A DNA stretch of 64,000 nucleotides from Naasia aerilata (GCF_030296595.1 NZ_AP027731.1:496001-560000), one strand, 5' to 3'; positions 39,274 through 48,774 are shown, counted from the first letter of the stretch. Numbers and translations are program-made. The notes: a model not told the origin generated them from the letters alone.

Positions 39274-39675
39274 TCACGCGTCGGCGAGCCGTCGCAGCGC
39301 CTCGATCGCATCGTCCGCCCGCTCGATCGGGACGAGGAGGTGGTCGTGGTGGTACCCCGCGAGCAGGTTGCACGGGATCCCCACCTGGGCGAGCGCTGCG
39401 CTCACGGCCGCCGCCATCCCGACCGCCTCGAGCGAGGAGTGCACGGTCAGCGTCACCCACGCCGCCACAAAGTCGTAGGCGATCCCCCGGTCGTCGGCAT
39501 CCAGCCGGCGGAGCACCAGGGAGACGCCCTCGTCCTCGCGGATCGCCGCCTCCGCGAGGTCCCGCAGCTCAGGGCCCGCGAGGACCGGCGGAAGCGACAC
39601 GAGGACGTAGGGATCCGGGCGGCGCACCGGCTCCAGCGAGCGGAGCAGCTCGGCGAGGTCGGTGATCCCGGTCAC
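39274..39675 (-). CDS. ACT-domain protein (amino-acid binding, CASTOR-like)
   Basis: A 133-residue protein of two tandem ACT-like halves, PDPYVLVSLPPVLAGPELRD and AYDFVAAWVTLTVHSSLEAVG followed by IPCNLLAGYHHDHLLVPIER. Such small ACT proteins bind amino acids; no enzyme domain is attached. GTG 39675 overlaps the hisS stop as GTGA, so it is the second gene of a hisS operon. A regulatory or binding role is inferred. Confidence 0.8.
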   Translation of the reverse strand: MTGITDLAELLRSLEPVRRPDPYVLVSLPPVLAGPELRDLAEAAIREDEGVSLVLRRLDADDRGIAYDFVAAWVTLTVHSSLEAVGMAAAVSAALAQVGIPCNLLAGYHHDHLLVPIERADDAIEALRRLADA

Positions 39676-40925
39676 AGGTCGAGGGGCCGCTGCTCGCCCA
39701 GCACGCCGTCGGCGCCGAGGGTCGCGAACGAGCTGTAGCCCGCGGCGGCGGCCGCGCCGAGGATCCCCTTGAGGTTGCGGGGACGGCGCTCCATCCGCAC
39801 GCGCGGCGCGGACTCGAGCAGTGTGCGCTTCGCCGCGAGCACCTGCTCTGGGGCGGCCGCGGGATCGTGCACGAGCACCACTCCGCCCCGCCCCTCGTCG
39901 GCGTCGACCGGCAGGAGGTCGAGGATCCGCTCGAAACCGATCGAGAAGCCGACGGCGGGCACATCGACGCCGAGGAAGCGGCCGATCATGCCGTCGTAGC
40001 GGCCGCCGCCGGCCACCGAGCTGCCCGAGCCGGGGTGCGCGATCTCGAAGATCGTGCCGGTGTAGTACCCCATCCCGCGCACGAGCGTGGGGTCGAAGAC
40101 GAGCTCCACCTCGGGCAGGGCGGCCCGCAGCGCGAGCAGGTGCTCGTAGGCCGGCACGTCGAGCCACGCAGGCGCGCCGTCCGGGCCGTCGAAGAGGTCC
40201 CACCCGGCGGCGCCCAGGGCGTGCAGCGAGTCCGCGATGCTGTCCGTCGGCAGGCCGAGCTCGCCGAGCTCCGCGACGACTCCGTCGACGCCCACCTTGT
40301 CGAGCTTGTCGATCGTGATGAGGGCACGCTCGCCGAAGTGCTCCTCGACGCCCCACGACGCGAGGAGGCGGGTGAGGATGCGGCGGTCGTTGATCCGGAC
40401 TGTGGTCCCGCTGAGGCCGAGAGCGTCCAGGGCGGCGGTCGTCGCGCTGATGAGCTCGAGCTCGGCCAGCGGGCCCCGCTCGCCGAGGATGTCGATGTCG
40501 CACTGCACGAACTGGCGGTAGCGGCCCTTCTGCGGCCGCTCGGCCCGCCACACCGGACCGGTCTGGAGGGACCGGAACACGGTCGGCAGCTCCCCGCGGT
40601 GCGACGCGTAGAAGCGGGCGAGGGGAACGGTCAGGTCGAAGCGCAGGCCGAGGTCGGCGAGGCGCAGGGCGTCGCTCGCCTCAGCCGCGTCCGCGAGGTC
40701 CTCCTCGCTCAGGCCGCGCTTGAGGATGCTGTAGGCGAGCTTCTCGTTGTCCCCGCCCATTCCCGAGTGCAGCCGGGCGAAGTCCTCGACGACGGGCGTC
40801 TCGATCTCGTCGAACCCGTGCCGGGCGTAGACCTCCTTGATCGTCCCGAGGGCGCGCTCGCGGCGGGCCTTCTCGGCGGGCAGGAAGTCGCGCATGCCGC
40901 GCGGCGGATTGACGGGGGAAGCCAC
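39672..40925 (-). CDS. hisS: Histidine--tRNA ligase
   Basis: A class II synthetase of 417 residues. Motif 1 is in YARHGFDEIETPVVEDFA, motif 2 reads VWRAERPQKGRYRQFVQCDID, the histidine-specific motifs are LVRGMGYYTGTIFEIAH and SVAGGGRYDGMIGRF, and motif 3 is VGFSIGFERILDLL. A C-terminal anticodon-binding domain (about 325-417) is shorter than in some family members, as in actinobacterial forms. The start is ATG 40925 (MASPVNPPRGMRDFLP). Cotranscribed with the ACT-domain gene. Confidence 0.96.
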   Translation of the reverse strand: MASPVNPPRGMRDFLPAEKARRERALGTIKEVYARHGFDEIETPVVEDFARLHSGMGGDNEKLAYSILKRGLSEEDLADAAEASDALRLADLGLRFDLTVPLARFYASHRGELPTVFRSLQTGPVWRAERPQKGRYRQFVQCDIDILGERGPLAELELISATTAALDALGLSGTTVRINDRRILTRLLASWGVEEHFGERALITIDKLDKVGVDGVVAELGELGLPTDSIADSLHALGAAGWDLFDGPDGAPAWLDVPAYEHLLALRAALPEVELVFDPTLVRGMGYYTGTIFEIAHPGSGSSVAGGGRYDGMIGRFLGVDVPAVGFSIGFERILDLLPVDADEGRGGVVLVHDPAAAPEQVLAAKRTLLESAPRVRMERRPRNLKGILGAAAAAGYSSFATLGADGVLGEQRPLDL

Positions 40926-41003
40926 GCCCCCATCCTGCCAGCCGCTCTGGGACCGCTGCGCTGGCGCGGGTCAGCGCCTTCGTGCGTCGGTTCCTCTCAC
41001 CGA

Positions 41004-41099
41004 TGATCGAGGAGCCCGCGAAGCGGGCATCTCGGAATCAGGCCTTCCCCCGCGAGGAGGGGCCTGATTTCGAGACGAGCCTGCGGCGCTCCTCAATCA
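41004..41099. repeat. Pair of REP-like palindromes between hisS and mazG
   Basis: Two diverged copies of the unit found at 32 kb: 41004-41040 in minus orientation (TGATCGAGGAGCCCGCGAAG start) and 41065-41099 in plus orientation (TGATTTCGAGACGAGCC start, CTCAATCA end). Between them GGCCT-N-AGGCC bases form a further short inverted repeat. The plus copy overlaps the last codons and stop of mazG (stop at 41093-41095), so the element has supplied the mazG C-terminus. Confidence 0.75.
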
Positions 41100-41743
41100 T
41101 CGGGGTGGGCGGGTCGAGTGTCCGTCTCCCCCGCGCGGATCTCCGCCTCGAGGCCGCGGAGCGTCGTCCGAAGGGCGCGCTCGGCGTCGAGGCCCCGGCC
41201 CCGCGCGGCGAGGACCAGCGCGAGCAGCAGCGGGCCGAGCTCGTCCTCGGTCTCGAAGGGCGCAGGCGGCACCGCGTCCGCCGCTACGACGCCCGCGTGC
41301 TGCGCACGGCCGAGGACCTTGTCGGCACGGGCGAGTGCGGACAGGCCGGTCGGGATGCCGTCCAGGATGCTCGTGCGCGACGACTTCTCCTGCGCCTTCA
41401 CCTCGCGCCACTGCTGCTCGATCTCCTCCGGCGTCGCGGCCGTCGAGTCGCCGAAGACGTGGGGATGCCGGCGGCGCATCTTCTCCGCGGTGGCCGCCGC
41501 GACGTCGTCGAGGTCGAACCCCTCCTCCGCGGCGGCGATGTCGGCGTGGAACACCACTTGGTAGAGCACGTCGCCGAGCTCCTCGCGCAGGCCCTCGACG
41601 TCATCCGCCTCGATTGCGTCGACGAGCTCCGCGCTCTCCTCGAGCAGGTACGGCACGAGCGAGCGGTGCGTCTGCTCCCGGTCCCACGCGCACTCGGCGC
41701 GCAGACGCCGCATCACGGAGACGAGTTCCTCGAGGCCGGCCAC
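41093..41743 (-). CDS. mazG: MazG nucleoside triphosphate pyrophosphohydrolase
   Basis: Hydrolyses non-canonical or excess NTPs to monophosphates. The 216-residue protein has one clear MazG domain with the metal-binding pattern WDREQTHRSLVPYLLEESAELVDAIE and LREELGDVLYQVVFHADIA (residues about 20-70), then AEKMRRRHPHVFGDS. The C-terminal half is less conserved, and its last residues are encoded by a REP-like repeat. Compared with the two-domain enzyme of Escherichia coli it is somewhat short. In many relatives mazG lies close to eno, as here. Confidence 0.9.
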   Translation of the reverse strand: MAGLEELVSVMRRLRAECAWDREQTHRSLVPYLLEESAELVDAIEADDVEGLREELGDVLYQVVFHADIAAAEEGFDLDDVAAATAEKMRRRHPHVFGDSTAATPEEIEQQWREVKAQEKSSRTSILDGIPTGLSALARADKVLGRAQHAGVVAADAVPPAPFETEDELGPLLLALVLAARGRGLDAERALRTTLRGLEAEIRAGETDTRPAHPDD

Positions 41744-41848
41744 TCCCCCATCCTCTCCCGCGCCTGGACGGCGCGGGTCGTGCGGACAGTTCGCGCCCGG
41801 GTGCGGGGGTGCAGATGTCCGCAGGGCCCGCGCGGGCGCCGCTGCGGG

Positions 41849-42346
41849 TCAGGAGACGGGAGCAGCCAGGAGCGCGACCGTGTAGGCGCCGCCCTTGGTG
41901 TCCTGCTGGCCGATGCGCCGGAAGCCCATCCGCTCGTGGAAGGCGAGCGACTGCGGGTTCGGCGGCTGCAGGTTCACCTCGCAGGTCACCTCGGCCCGTC
42001 CGTCCTGCTTCGCGCGCTCGAACACCGCGGTGTAGAGCGCGCGTCCCACGCCGCCGCCACGGAACTCGTCGTCGATCACGATGCGGTCGATGTACAGCGA
42101 GGGCACCCCGCGGCTCTCGAAGAACCGGTAGTTCTCGCTCTCGTACTGGGCGCCGGGGTCGACGGCGAGGAGGAAGCCCACGACCGCGTGCCCGGCGACG
42201 GCGACCAGCGCGAGGCTCGTGTGCGCGACCAGCTCGGCCAGCTCCGCCGCGTCGACGTTCGGCACGGCGGGATACGCCGCGTTGTTCAGGTCGATCACGC
42301 GGCCGTGATCGGCGGGGGTGAGTGGGCGGAGGGTCACGGAGGGCAC
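41849..42346 (-). CDS. GNAT family N-acetyltransferase
   Basis: A 165-residue acetyltransferase. The acetyl-CoA binding motif is LYIDRIVIDDEFRGGGVGRA (motif A with GGGVG), followed by EVTCEVNLQPPNPQSLAFHE and RMGFRRIGQQDTKGG. This matches the small GNAT group whose acceptor is unknown. GTG 42346 is chosen; a second GTG at 42337 is possible. The gene is isolated between mazG and a palindromic element. Confidence 0.85.
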   Translation of the reverse strand: MPSVTLRPLTPADHGRVIDLNNAAYPAVPNVDAAELAELVAHTSLALVAVAGHAVVGFLLAVDPGAQYESENYRFFESRGVPSLYIDRIVIDDEFRGGGVGRALYTAVFERAKQDGRAEVTCEVNLQPPNPQSLAFHERMGFRRIGQQDTKGGAYTVALLAAPVS

Positions 42347-42387
42347 CCGTCCGACCCTACCCAGGCCGGAGGGACTCGCGGCCCTGT

Positions 42388-42453
42388 CCGATTGCGGGCC
42401 GATTCGGCGCATCCGGGGCCGAATCGGCGGCCCGGAATGTCCGAATCGGCCCG
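42388..42453. repeat. Palindromic element of CCGATTCGG words
   Basis: Four copies of a near-palindromic word are present: CCGATTGCGG at 42388, CCGATTCGG at 42399-42407, CCGAATCGG at 42419-42427 and 42441-42449. The outer arms CGGGCCGATTCGG (42395-42407) and CCGAATCGGCCCG (42441-42453) pair perfectly over 13 bases. It lies between the divergent GNAT start and the TetR stop, the third element here with the direct-direct-inverted-inverted plan. Confidence 0.55.
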
Positions 42454-42458
42454 TGCGG

Positions 42459-43028
42459 CTACTCGCCGGGCCAGGCCGTGAGGGCGGCGTCGAACGCCGC
42501 CACCATCTGATCGAAGGACGCGTCGATGCGGCGGGGCATCCCGAATCCGCCGTTCTGCTCGAGCAGGACGAAGCCGTGAAGCATCGCGCGCAGGGCGCGG
42601 GTGGCGTCGACCGCGTCGTCCCCGCCGAGCCCGTAGCCGCGCAGCGCGGCGAACACCACTCCCGTCGCCCGCTCCGCGACGGCGCGATGGCGTTCATCAC
42701 CGGCGTGCGGGGGGATCTGGGTGAGCGCGTAGGCGCCAGGACGCTCGCGGGCGTAGTCCCGGTAGGCCGCGGCGAGCGCCTCGAGCGCGGCGCGTCCCGA
42801 CCGCCCGGCGACCGCCTCGGTCAGCCGATCGCCGAGCTCGGCGGTCGCCTCGATAGCGATGCGCCGGCGCAGGTCGGCGAGCGAGTCCACGTGCTTGTAC
42901 AGGCTCGGCAGGGCGACCCCGAGGCGCGCGGCGAGCGCGGCGAGCGTGAGACGGTCCGCGCCGACCTCGTCCACGAGCACTCCGGCCCGCTCGACGACGA
43001 CCGCCGGGGAGAGCCCGGCCCTAGGCAC
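42459..43028 (-). CDS. TetR family transcriptional regulator
   Basis: A 189-residue regulator with the N-terminal helix-turn-helix (about residues 8-50, RLTLAALAARLGVALPSLYK) and a C-terminal domain of the WHG type (RAALEALAAAYRDYARERPG and LRAMLHGFVLLEQNGGF). Its gene begins within the last bases of the alpha/beta-hydrolase gene (overlap 43021-43028), so both share one promoter. Two GCTA-N7-TAGC sites at that promoter are likely its operator, giving autoregulation. The inducer is unknown, perhaps a substrate of the hydrolase. Confidence 0.88.
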   Translation of the reverse strand: MPRAGLSPAVVVERAGVLVDEVGADRLTLAALAARLGVALPSLYKHVDSLADLRRRIAIEATAELGDRLTEAVAGRSGRAALEALAAAYRDYARERPGAYALTQIPPHAGDERHRAVAERATGVVFAALRGYGLGGDDAVDATRALRAMLHGFVLLEQNGGFGMPRRIDASFDQMVAAFDAALTAWPGE

Positions 43029-43821
43029 TCGCGGCCACCCGCCGGGCGAACTCGAGCACGGCCGGATTCACCTGGTCGGGAGCCTGCACCATCGGATAGT
43101 GCCCCACCCCGTCGACGACGAGCACGTCGGCGCGCAGCTGTTCGCCGATCCAGGCCGCCTCCGCGGCCGGGTCCTTCCAGTCCCCGTCCGCGGAGCCCAT
43201 CACGACGAGCGCGGGTGCGGTGACCCGTGGGAGCGCCGCCTCCGCGGGCGCGTGCGTCGTGCGGGTCGTGTGAACGAAGGAGCGCCAGTGCCGGCGCACG
43301 CTCGCGAGCATGGCTCGCTCCTGCTCGGCGTAATCGGCGGGCTTCGTGCCGGGCAGGAGCGAGCGGTAGTAGCTCCGCCACACCGCGGGCCCCCACGGGC
43401 GGAGCAGCGCGAGGCGCATCAGGAGTCCGAGTGCCCGGCTGCCGGAGGGATCGCGGACGAAGGGGCCGAGCAGCACGAGTGCGCTCACGAGCTCGGGGCG
43501 GGCGGCGGCCGCGATCACGGCGGCGCCGGCGGCCATCGAGCTGCCGACCAGGATCGCGGGCCCTCCGAGCTCCTGGACGACCGCGAGGAGGTCCCGCGCG
43601 GCCGCCTCGTCGTCGAAGGAGGCGAAGTCGTCGTCGCTGTCGCCGTGGCCGCGGAGGTCCACGGCCGCGACGCGGTAGCCGGCCTCGACGAGAGCGGGGA
43701 CGAGGAAGCGGTACGCGCTGCGGAGATCCCCCATGCCGGGCATGCAGACGACGAGGGGTCCCTCGCCGGTGAGCTCGACGGCGACCCGGCCGCCCTCGGT
43801 GCGAATGTGGCTAAGTGTCAT
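43021..43821 (-). CDS. Alpha/beta-fold hydrolase
   Basis: A 266-residue esterase or lactonase-like hydrolase. The oxyanion region is VVCMPGMGDLRSAYRFL, the nucleophile elbow is LVGSSMAAGAAV (Ser in G-S-S-M-A), the acid is in VVMGSADGDWKD and the base in DGVGHYPMVQAP. DLRGHGDSDDDFASFDDEAA is a typical entry strand. The ATG at 43821 lies seven bases after a TAGCTT box on the minus strand, so the transcript may be leaderless. It is cotranscribed with and presumably controlled by the TetR protein. Confidence 0.88.
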   Translation of the reverse strand: MTLSHIRTEGGRVAVELTGEGPLVVCMPGMGDLRSAYRFLVPALVEAGYRVAAVDLRGHGDSDDDFASFDDEAAARDLLAVVQELGGPAILVGSSMAAGAAVIAAAARPELVSALVLLGPFVRDPSGSRALGLLMRLALLRPWGPAVWRSYYRSLLPGTKPADYAEQERAMLASVRRHWRSFVHTTRTTHAPAEAALPRVTAPALVVMGSADGDWKDPAAEAAWIGEQLRADVLVVDGVGHYPMVQAPDQVNPAVLEFARRVAASA

Positions 43822-43845
43822 AGCCGTAAAGCTAGTGCGGTTAGC
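43810..43845. promoter_or_regulatory. Two operator-like sites GCTA-N7-TAGC at the hydrolase-TetR promoter
   Basis: Identical half-sites with seven-base spacers occur at 43810-43824 and 43831-43845, centres 21 bases apart, that is two helical turns on the same face. The first covers the hydrolase start codon; the second overlaps the minus-strand TAGCTT box (43829-43834). This is the expected layout for repression by a TetR dimer pair. Confidence 0.65.
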
Positions 43846-43924
43846 CAGGGTCGTCAAGAAGCTAATCTGGACGAGGAGCGCCGGGAAGTCTGGTCGGCAC
43901 GACATCGTCGACCCTGGAGGCTCC

Positions 43925-45097
43925 ATGCACGTCTTCCGCTTCGAGCGGTACGCCGCCGCAACGCTGCTGGCCGCGGCCGCGCTCGCGCTGCTGCTCGCCA
44001 ATCTGCCCGTCGGCCCCTCCGTGCTCGCCTTGCGGGACAGCCACCTCCCGATCCTCGGGATCGACCTGTCGGTCGGCCACTGGATCAGCGACGGGCTCCT
44101 CGCCGTCTTCTTCTTCCTCGTGGCGATCGAGCTGCGGCACGAGGTCACTCACGGGGAGCTCGCGTCGCCCTCGAAGGCGCTCGTGCCCGCGATCGCCGCG
44201 GCCGGCGGCGTGGTCGTCCCCGCCCTGCTCTATCTCCTGCTCACCGCCGGCAGCGGCTACTCACGCGGGTGGCCGATCCCGACCGCCACCGACATCGCCT
44301 TCGCACTGGGCGTGCTGGCGATCTTCGGCCGCGGCCTCCCTCCCGTCTTCGCGCGTTCCTGCTCGCCCTCGCCGTGCTCGACGACCTCGTCGCGATCGTG
44401 ATCATCGCCGTGTTCTTCGCGCACGAGCCGGATCTGCTGATGCTGGCGGGCGGGGCCGTGACCGTCGCCGCCTTCGGACTGCTGAGCATGGCGCTGCGCT
44501 CGCGCGCGACGGGGGCCGGCCGGGTCGCCCTCGTCGTAGTGCTGGTGGTGCTCGCGATCGCGGCCTGGTACTTCGTGCTCCGCTCGGGCGTGCACGCGAC
44601 GATCGCGGGCGTGGCCCTGGGGCTCGTGATGAGCTCCTCCCCGCACACCGAACCCGCGCAGCACTGGAGCCGTACTCGAACGGCGTGGTGCTGCCCTCTT
44701 CGCCTTCTCGGCCGCGCTGGTGGCGATCCCCGCCGTCGACCCGGGCCAGCTGAGCGCGCCGTTCTGGGGCATCCTCGTCGCCCTCCCGGTCGGCAAGCTC
44801 GCCGGGATCGCGCTGGCCGGGGGCCTCGCCGTGCGCATCGCCCATCGCCGAGGGAGCCGCGTGCTGGAGGAGGAGATCGTCGTCATCGCGGCCCTCGGCG
44901 GAATCGGCTTCACGGTGTCGCTGCTCATGAACGAGCTGGCGTTCGCGGGGTCGGCCGAGGTCGCCGACGAGGGCACGCTGGCCGTCCTGCTCGGCTCGGC
45001 GGTCTCGATCGCCGCGTCGGCGGTCCTCGTCAGCGCGGCGTCGCGGCGGGCTCGGTCGCGAAGATCGCCTGAAGCAGCTCCGCCACCCACGCGATGA
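43925..45097 (+). CDS. nhaA: Na+/H+ antiporter NhaA (three apparent frameshifts)
   Basis: A polytopic antiporter that exports sodium for protons. Motifs are SVGHWISDGLLAVFFFLVAIE, GWPIPTATDIAFALGVLAI, the transport aspartate pair in FLLALAVLDDLVAIVII and at the end VVIAALGGIGFTVSLLM. The frame shifts near 44351-44355, near 44662 and in C3 44694-44696; one base at each gives 391 residues, the normal length. Three breaks in one gene could mean real decay, but sequence between them is fully conserved, so technical error is preferred. The end overlaps the end of mfd on the other strand by 68 bases. Confidence 0.8.
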
Positions 45098-48000
45098 GCT
45101 CCGGGTCCTCCGGCTGCCGCCCGTCGACGCCGGGCAGCGGCACGAGCAGCGCACTGGCCTGAGGCAGCACGCGCGAGCGCGGGTACATCCGCTGCAGGCG
45201 CACCTGCCGGGAGTCGGGCAGGTCGGCTGGCGCGATGCGGAGGTTCTGGCCGAGCACGACCACCTCGGAGAGCCCGGCGCGCTGCGCGGTGCGCCGCAGC
45301 CGGGACACCGCGAGGAGGTTCTGCACCTCGGCCGGCGGCTCGCCGTACCGGTCGGTGAGCTCCTCGCGCACCGAGTCGAGCGCATCGTCGGCCGCATTGG
45401 GCCCGCTGGCCGCGGACAGCTTCTGGTACGCCTCGAGGCGCAGGCGCTCGCTGTCGACGTACGTCTCGGGGATGCGCGCATCGACCGGCAGCTCGAGCCG
45501 CAGCTCGGTCTGCCCCTCGGCGACCTCGCCGCGGAAGGTGCTGACGGCCTCGCCGATCATCCGCAGGTACAGGTCGAAGCCCACGCCGGCGATGTGGCCG
45601 GACTGCTCGCCGCCGAGCAGGTTGCCGGCGCCGCGGATCTCCAGATCCTTGAGCGCGACCTGCATGCCTGAGCCGAGGTCGTTGTTCGCGGCGATCGTCG
45701 AGAGCCGGTCGTGCGCGGTCTCGGAGAGCGGCTTCGTCTCGTCCCAGAGGAAGTAGGCGTAGGCCCGCTCCCGGCCGCGGCCCACTCGTCCGCGCAGCTG
45801 GTGCAGCTGGCTCAGGCCGTACTTGTCCGCCCGGTCGATGATGAGCGTGTTGGCGTTCGGGATGTCGAGGCCGGTCTCGATGATCGTCGTCGAGACGAGC
45901 ACGTCGAACTTCCGCTCCCAGAAGTCCACGATGACCTGCTCGAGCGCGTGCTCGGGCATCCGGCCGTGCGCGACCGCGATGCGCGCCTCGGGCACGAGCT
46001 CGGCGAGCTGCGCCGCGACCCGGTTGATGCTCGAGACGCGGTTGTGCACGTAGAAGATCTGGCCCTCGCGCAGCAGCTCCCGCCGGATCGCGGCGCCCAC
46101 CTGCTTGTCGGAGTACGGGCCCACGAAGGTGAGGATCGGATGCCGGTCCTCCGGCGGGGTCGCGAGCGTCGACATCTCGCGGATGCCGGTGACCGCCATC
46201 TCCAGCGTGCGCGGGATCGGGGTCGCGCTCATCGCGAGAATGTCGACGTTGGTCTTGAGCTTCGTCAGCGCATCCTTGTGCTCGACGCCGAAGCGCTGCT
46301 CCTCGTCGATGATGACGAGCCCGAGATCCTTGAAGGAGATGCCGTCGGTGAGGAGCCGGTGCGTGCCGATCACGACGTCCACGGTGCCGTCGCCGATCCC
46401 CTTGATGATCTCCTTCGACTCCGCCGCCGTCTGGAAGCGGCTGAGCGGCCGAACCTGGATCGGGAACCCGGCGAAGCGCTCGGTGAAGGTCTCCAGGTGC
46501 TGGCGCACGAGCAGCGTCGTCGGCACGAGCATCACGACCTGCTTGCCGTCCTGCACCGCCTTGAAGGCGGCCCGCACGGCGACCTCGGTCTTGCCGAAGC
46601 CGACGTCGCCCGCGATGAGGCGGTCCATCGGGATGGGCCGCTCCATGTCGGCCTTGACCTCGTCGATCGTCGTCAGCTGGTCGGGCGTCTCCGCGAAGGG
46701 GAACGCCTCCTCGAGCTCGCGCTGCCACGGCGTGTCCGGCGGGAAGGCGTGCCCCTTGGAGGCCATGCGCGCCGAGTAGAGCTTGACGAGCTCGACGGCG
46801 ATGTCGCGGACCGCCTTGCGCGCCCGCCCCTTTGCCGCGGCCCAGTCCGAGCCGCCCATCTTGCTCAGCTGAGGCGCCTCGCCGCCGACGTACCGCGTGA
46901 GCAGGTCGAGCTGGTCCGTGGGCACGTACAGCTTGTCGCCCGGATAGCCGCGCTTCGAGGGCGCGTACTCGATGAGGAGGAACTCGCGGCTCGTCTTCAC
47001 CGCGTTGCGGCCGCCCGTGCTCACCTCCCGGGACACGAGCTCGACGAAGCGCCCGATGCCGTGGGTCTCGTGCACGACGTAGTCGCCGGCCTTCAGAGCG
47101 AGCGGGTCCACGACGTTCTTGCGCCGGCTCGCGAGCTTTTTCACCTGGCGGGAGTCGTAGCCGGAGGCGCGGCCGAAGAACTCCCGCTCGCTGACGAGGG
47201 CGAGCTTGGCGTCCTCCTGCTCGAAGCCGGTGTCGATGCCCGCCTGAACGAGGTAGGCGACCCCGGGCTCGGGGTTCTCGGGGAACTCGTCGACGAGGCG
47301 ACCAGCGAGCTCGCGCTCCGCGAGCACGTCGCGGCTGCGCTCGAGCAGGCCGGTGCCCGCCGCGGCGACCGCGAGCGACCAGCCGGCGCCGAGCCGGGCG
47401 GCGACGTGGTCGAGCGCCGTGCCCCCTGCGCGACGGGGACCGCCTCGCCGCGCACCCGGACGTAGCCGTCCTCCTCGCGCCCGCCCTCGTCGTCGGGACC
47501 GGTCTGGAACGACGTGAAGGTCCACCAGGGCCGGCCGTCGGCCGTCTCGCGCAGGGCGTTGAGCGTGAGGAAGTCACCGGCGGCGAGGTCGATGGGCGCC
47601 TGCGCGCCCGCCGTCGCCGCGCTCCAGGCGGCCGTCAGGAACTCGCGGTTCGTCTCCGCGAGGTCGACGGCTCGGCTCGCGACCCGCTCGGGCGAGATCA
47701 CGGCGACCGCGGCATCCTTCGGCAGGAACGCGGTGACGGGCACGAGCCGGTCGACCAGGGCGGGCGTCAGCGACTCCATGCCCTCGACCGGGATGCCTTC
47801 CGCGATCTTCGCGAGCATCCCGGAGAGGCTGGGGAACTCGTGGACCATCTCCGCGGCGCGCTGCCGGACCGCGGGCCCGAGGAGGAGCTCGCGGCTCGCG
47901 GGCAGCTCGACCGTGCGCACCTCGTCGGGCAGCGACCGCTGGTCGGCGACGGAGAACATCCGCATGGCGTCGACCTCGTCGCCGAAGAAGTCCACCCGCA

Positions 48001-48576
48001 CGGGATGCTCGGCGGTCGGCGGGAAGACGTCGAGGATGCCGCCGCGCACGGCGTACTCGCCGCGGCGCGTGACCATGTCGACCCGCGCGTACGCGAGGTG
48101 CGGGAGCCGCTCGGTCAGCTCGGTGAGGCCGACGCCGCGGCCGCCGAGCGTGAGGGTGACGGGCTCGAGGTCCGCGAGGTCGCTCGCGAGGGGCTGAAGC
48201 GCGGCGCGCACGGCGCCGACCACGATGAGGGGCCGCTCCCCCGTCCAGCCGCGCAGCCGTCGGAGGGCGTGGATGCGCTTGCCGACCGTCTCGGCGCTGG
48301 GGCTGAGCCGCTCGTGCGGGAGCGTCTCCCAGGCCGGGAACTCGAGGATCTCCGCGGCAGGCACGAGCGCGGCGAGCGCGGTGCGGAGGGCCTCGGCCTC
48401 ACGGCCCGTCGGCGTGATGGCGAACAGCGCCGACGCGCTGCCGGCCTCGGCCCGCGCGTCGAGCAGAGCGGCGAGGAGCGCCGGCTGAAGGCCTGCCGTG
48501 ACGGAGAAGTCGGTGTCTCGGGGGCCCAGCGGAGGGCATCGGCGAAGGAGGGAGAGCGCGTCAGGGCGCGCGTCAT
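45030..48576 (-). CDS. mfd: Transcription-repair coupling factor (two apparent frameshifts)
   Basis: Mfd removes RNA polymerase stalled at lesions and recruits UvrA. The N-terminal UvrB-like part has TLPHERLSPSAETVGKRIHAL and VRGGILDVFPPTAEHPVRVD; the RNAP-interacting domain has GDYVVHETHGIGRF; the translocase has GDVGFGKTEVAVRAAF (Walker A), VIIDEEQRFG (DEAD-like) and QLRGRVGRGRERAYAY; the TRCF domain is at the end. The frame breaks in C5 47422-47426 and in G5 48520-48524. With one base each the protein has about 1182 residues, as expected. ATG 48576 is the likely start, but GTG 15 bases upstream is possible. Confidence 0.9.
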
Positions 48577-48666
48577 CCCATGCAAACTCACTCGAAGGAT
48601 TGTACGCGGGCCCTCCGACGCCGATCCCCGGTCCGCCGTGGGCGGACGCCCCCGCCCGACTGCGGC

Positions 48667-48721
48667 GAGATGGCACTCGTTGTCCATTCAGGGCCGAGGT
48701 GGCAGCAATAACTGCCACCTC
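48667..48721. repeat. GAGGTGGCA hairpin element, copy 1
   Basis: Words GAGATGGCA (48667-48675) and GAGGTGGCAG (48696-48705) lie 29 bases apart, and CTGCCACCTC (48712-48721) is the inverted word six bases after the second. The inner pair forms a perfect 10-base hairpin around CAATAA. The element sits between the mfd start and the XRE regulator. The same geometry recurs at 50270-50324. Confidence 0.6.
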
Positions 48722-48750
48722 GGCGGACGAGAGAAGCTTCGGGGTGCACG

Positions 48751-48774
48751 ATGAGTGCAGTATGGTGCACTCAT
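48751..48774 (+). promoter_or_regulatory. Perfect 9-bp inverted repeat on the XRE-cupin promoter and start
   Basis: ATGAGTGCA (48751-48759) and TGCACTCAT (48766-48774) are perfect inverted copies with six bases between. The right arm covers the first bases of the start codon (ATG 48773), and the box TATGGT (48761-48766) in the centre ends six bases before that ATG. It is a plausible autoregulatory operator over a leaderless promoter. Confidence 0.6.

Noticed and set aside
43925-45097. nhaA as a decayed pseudogene
   Set aside because: Three breaks, but every block between them keeps conserved transport motifs and each break is a one-base gap, as in housekeeping genes nearby.
44257-47577. Long minus-strand frame overlapping mfd and nhaA
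   Set aside because: It is mfd read out of frame; the real mfd motifs lie in other frames of the same strand.
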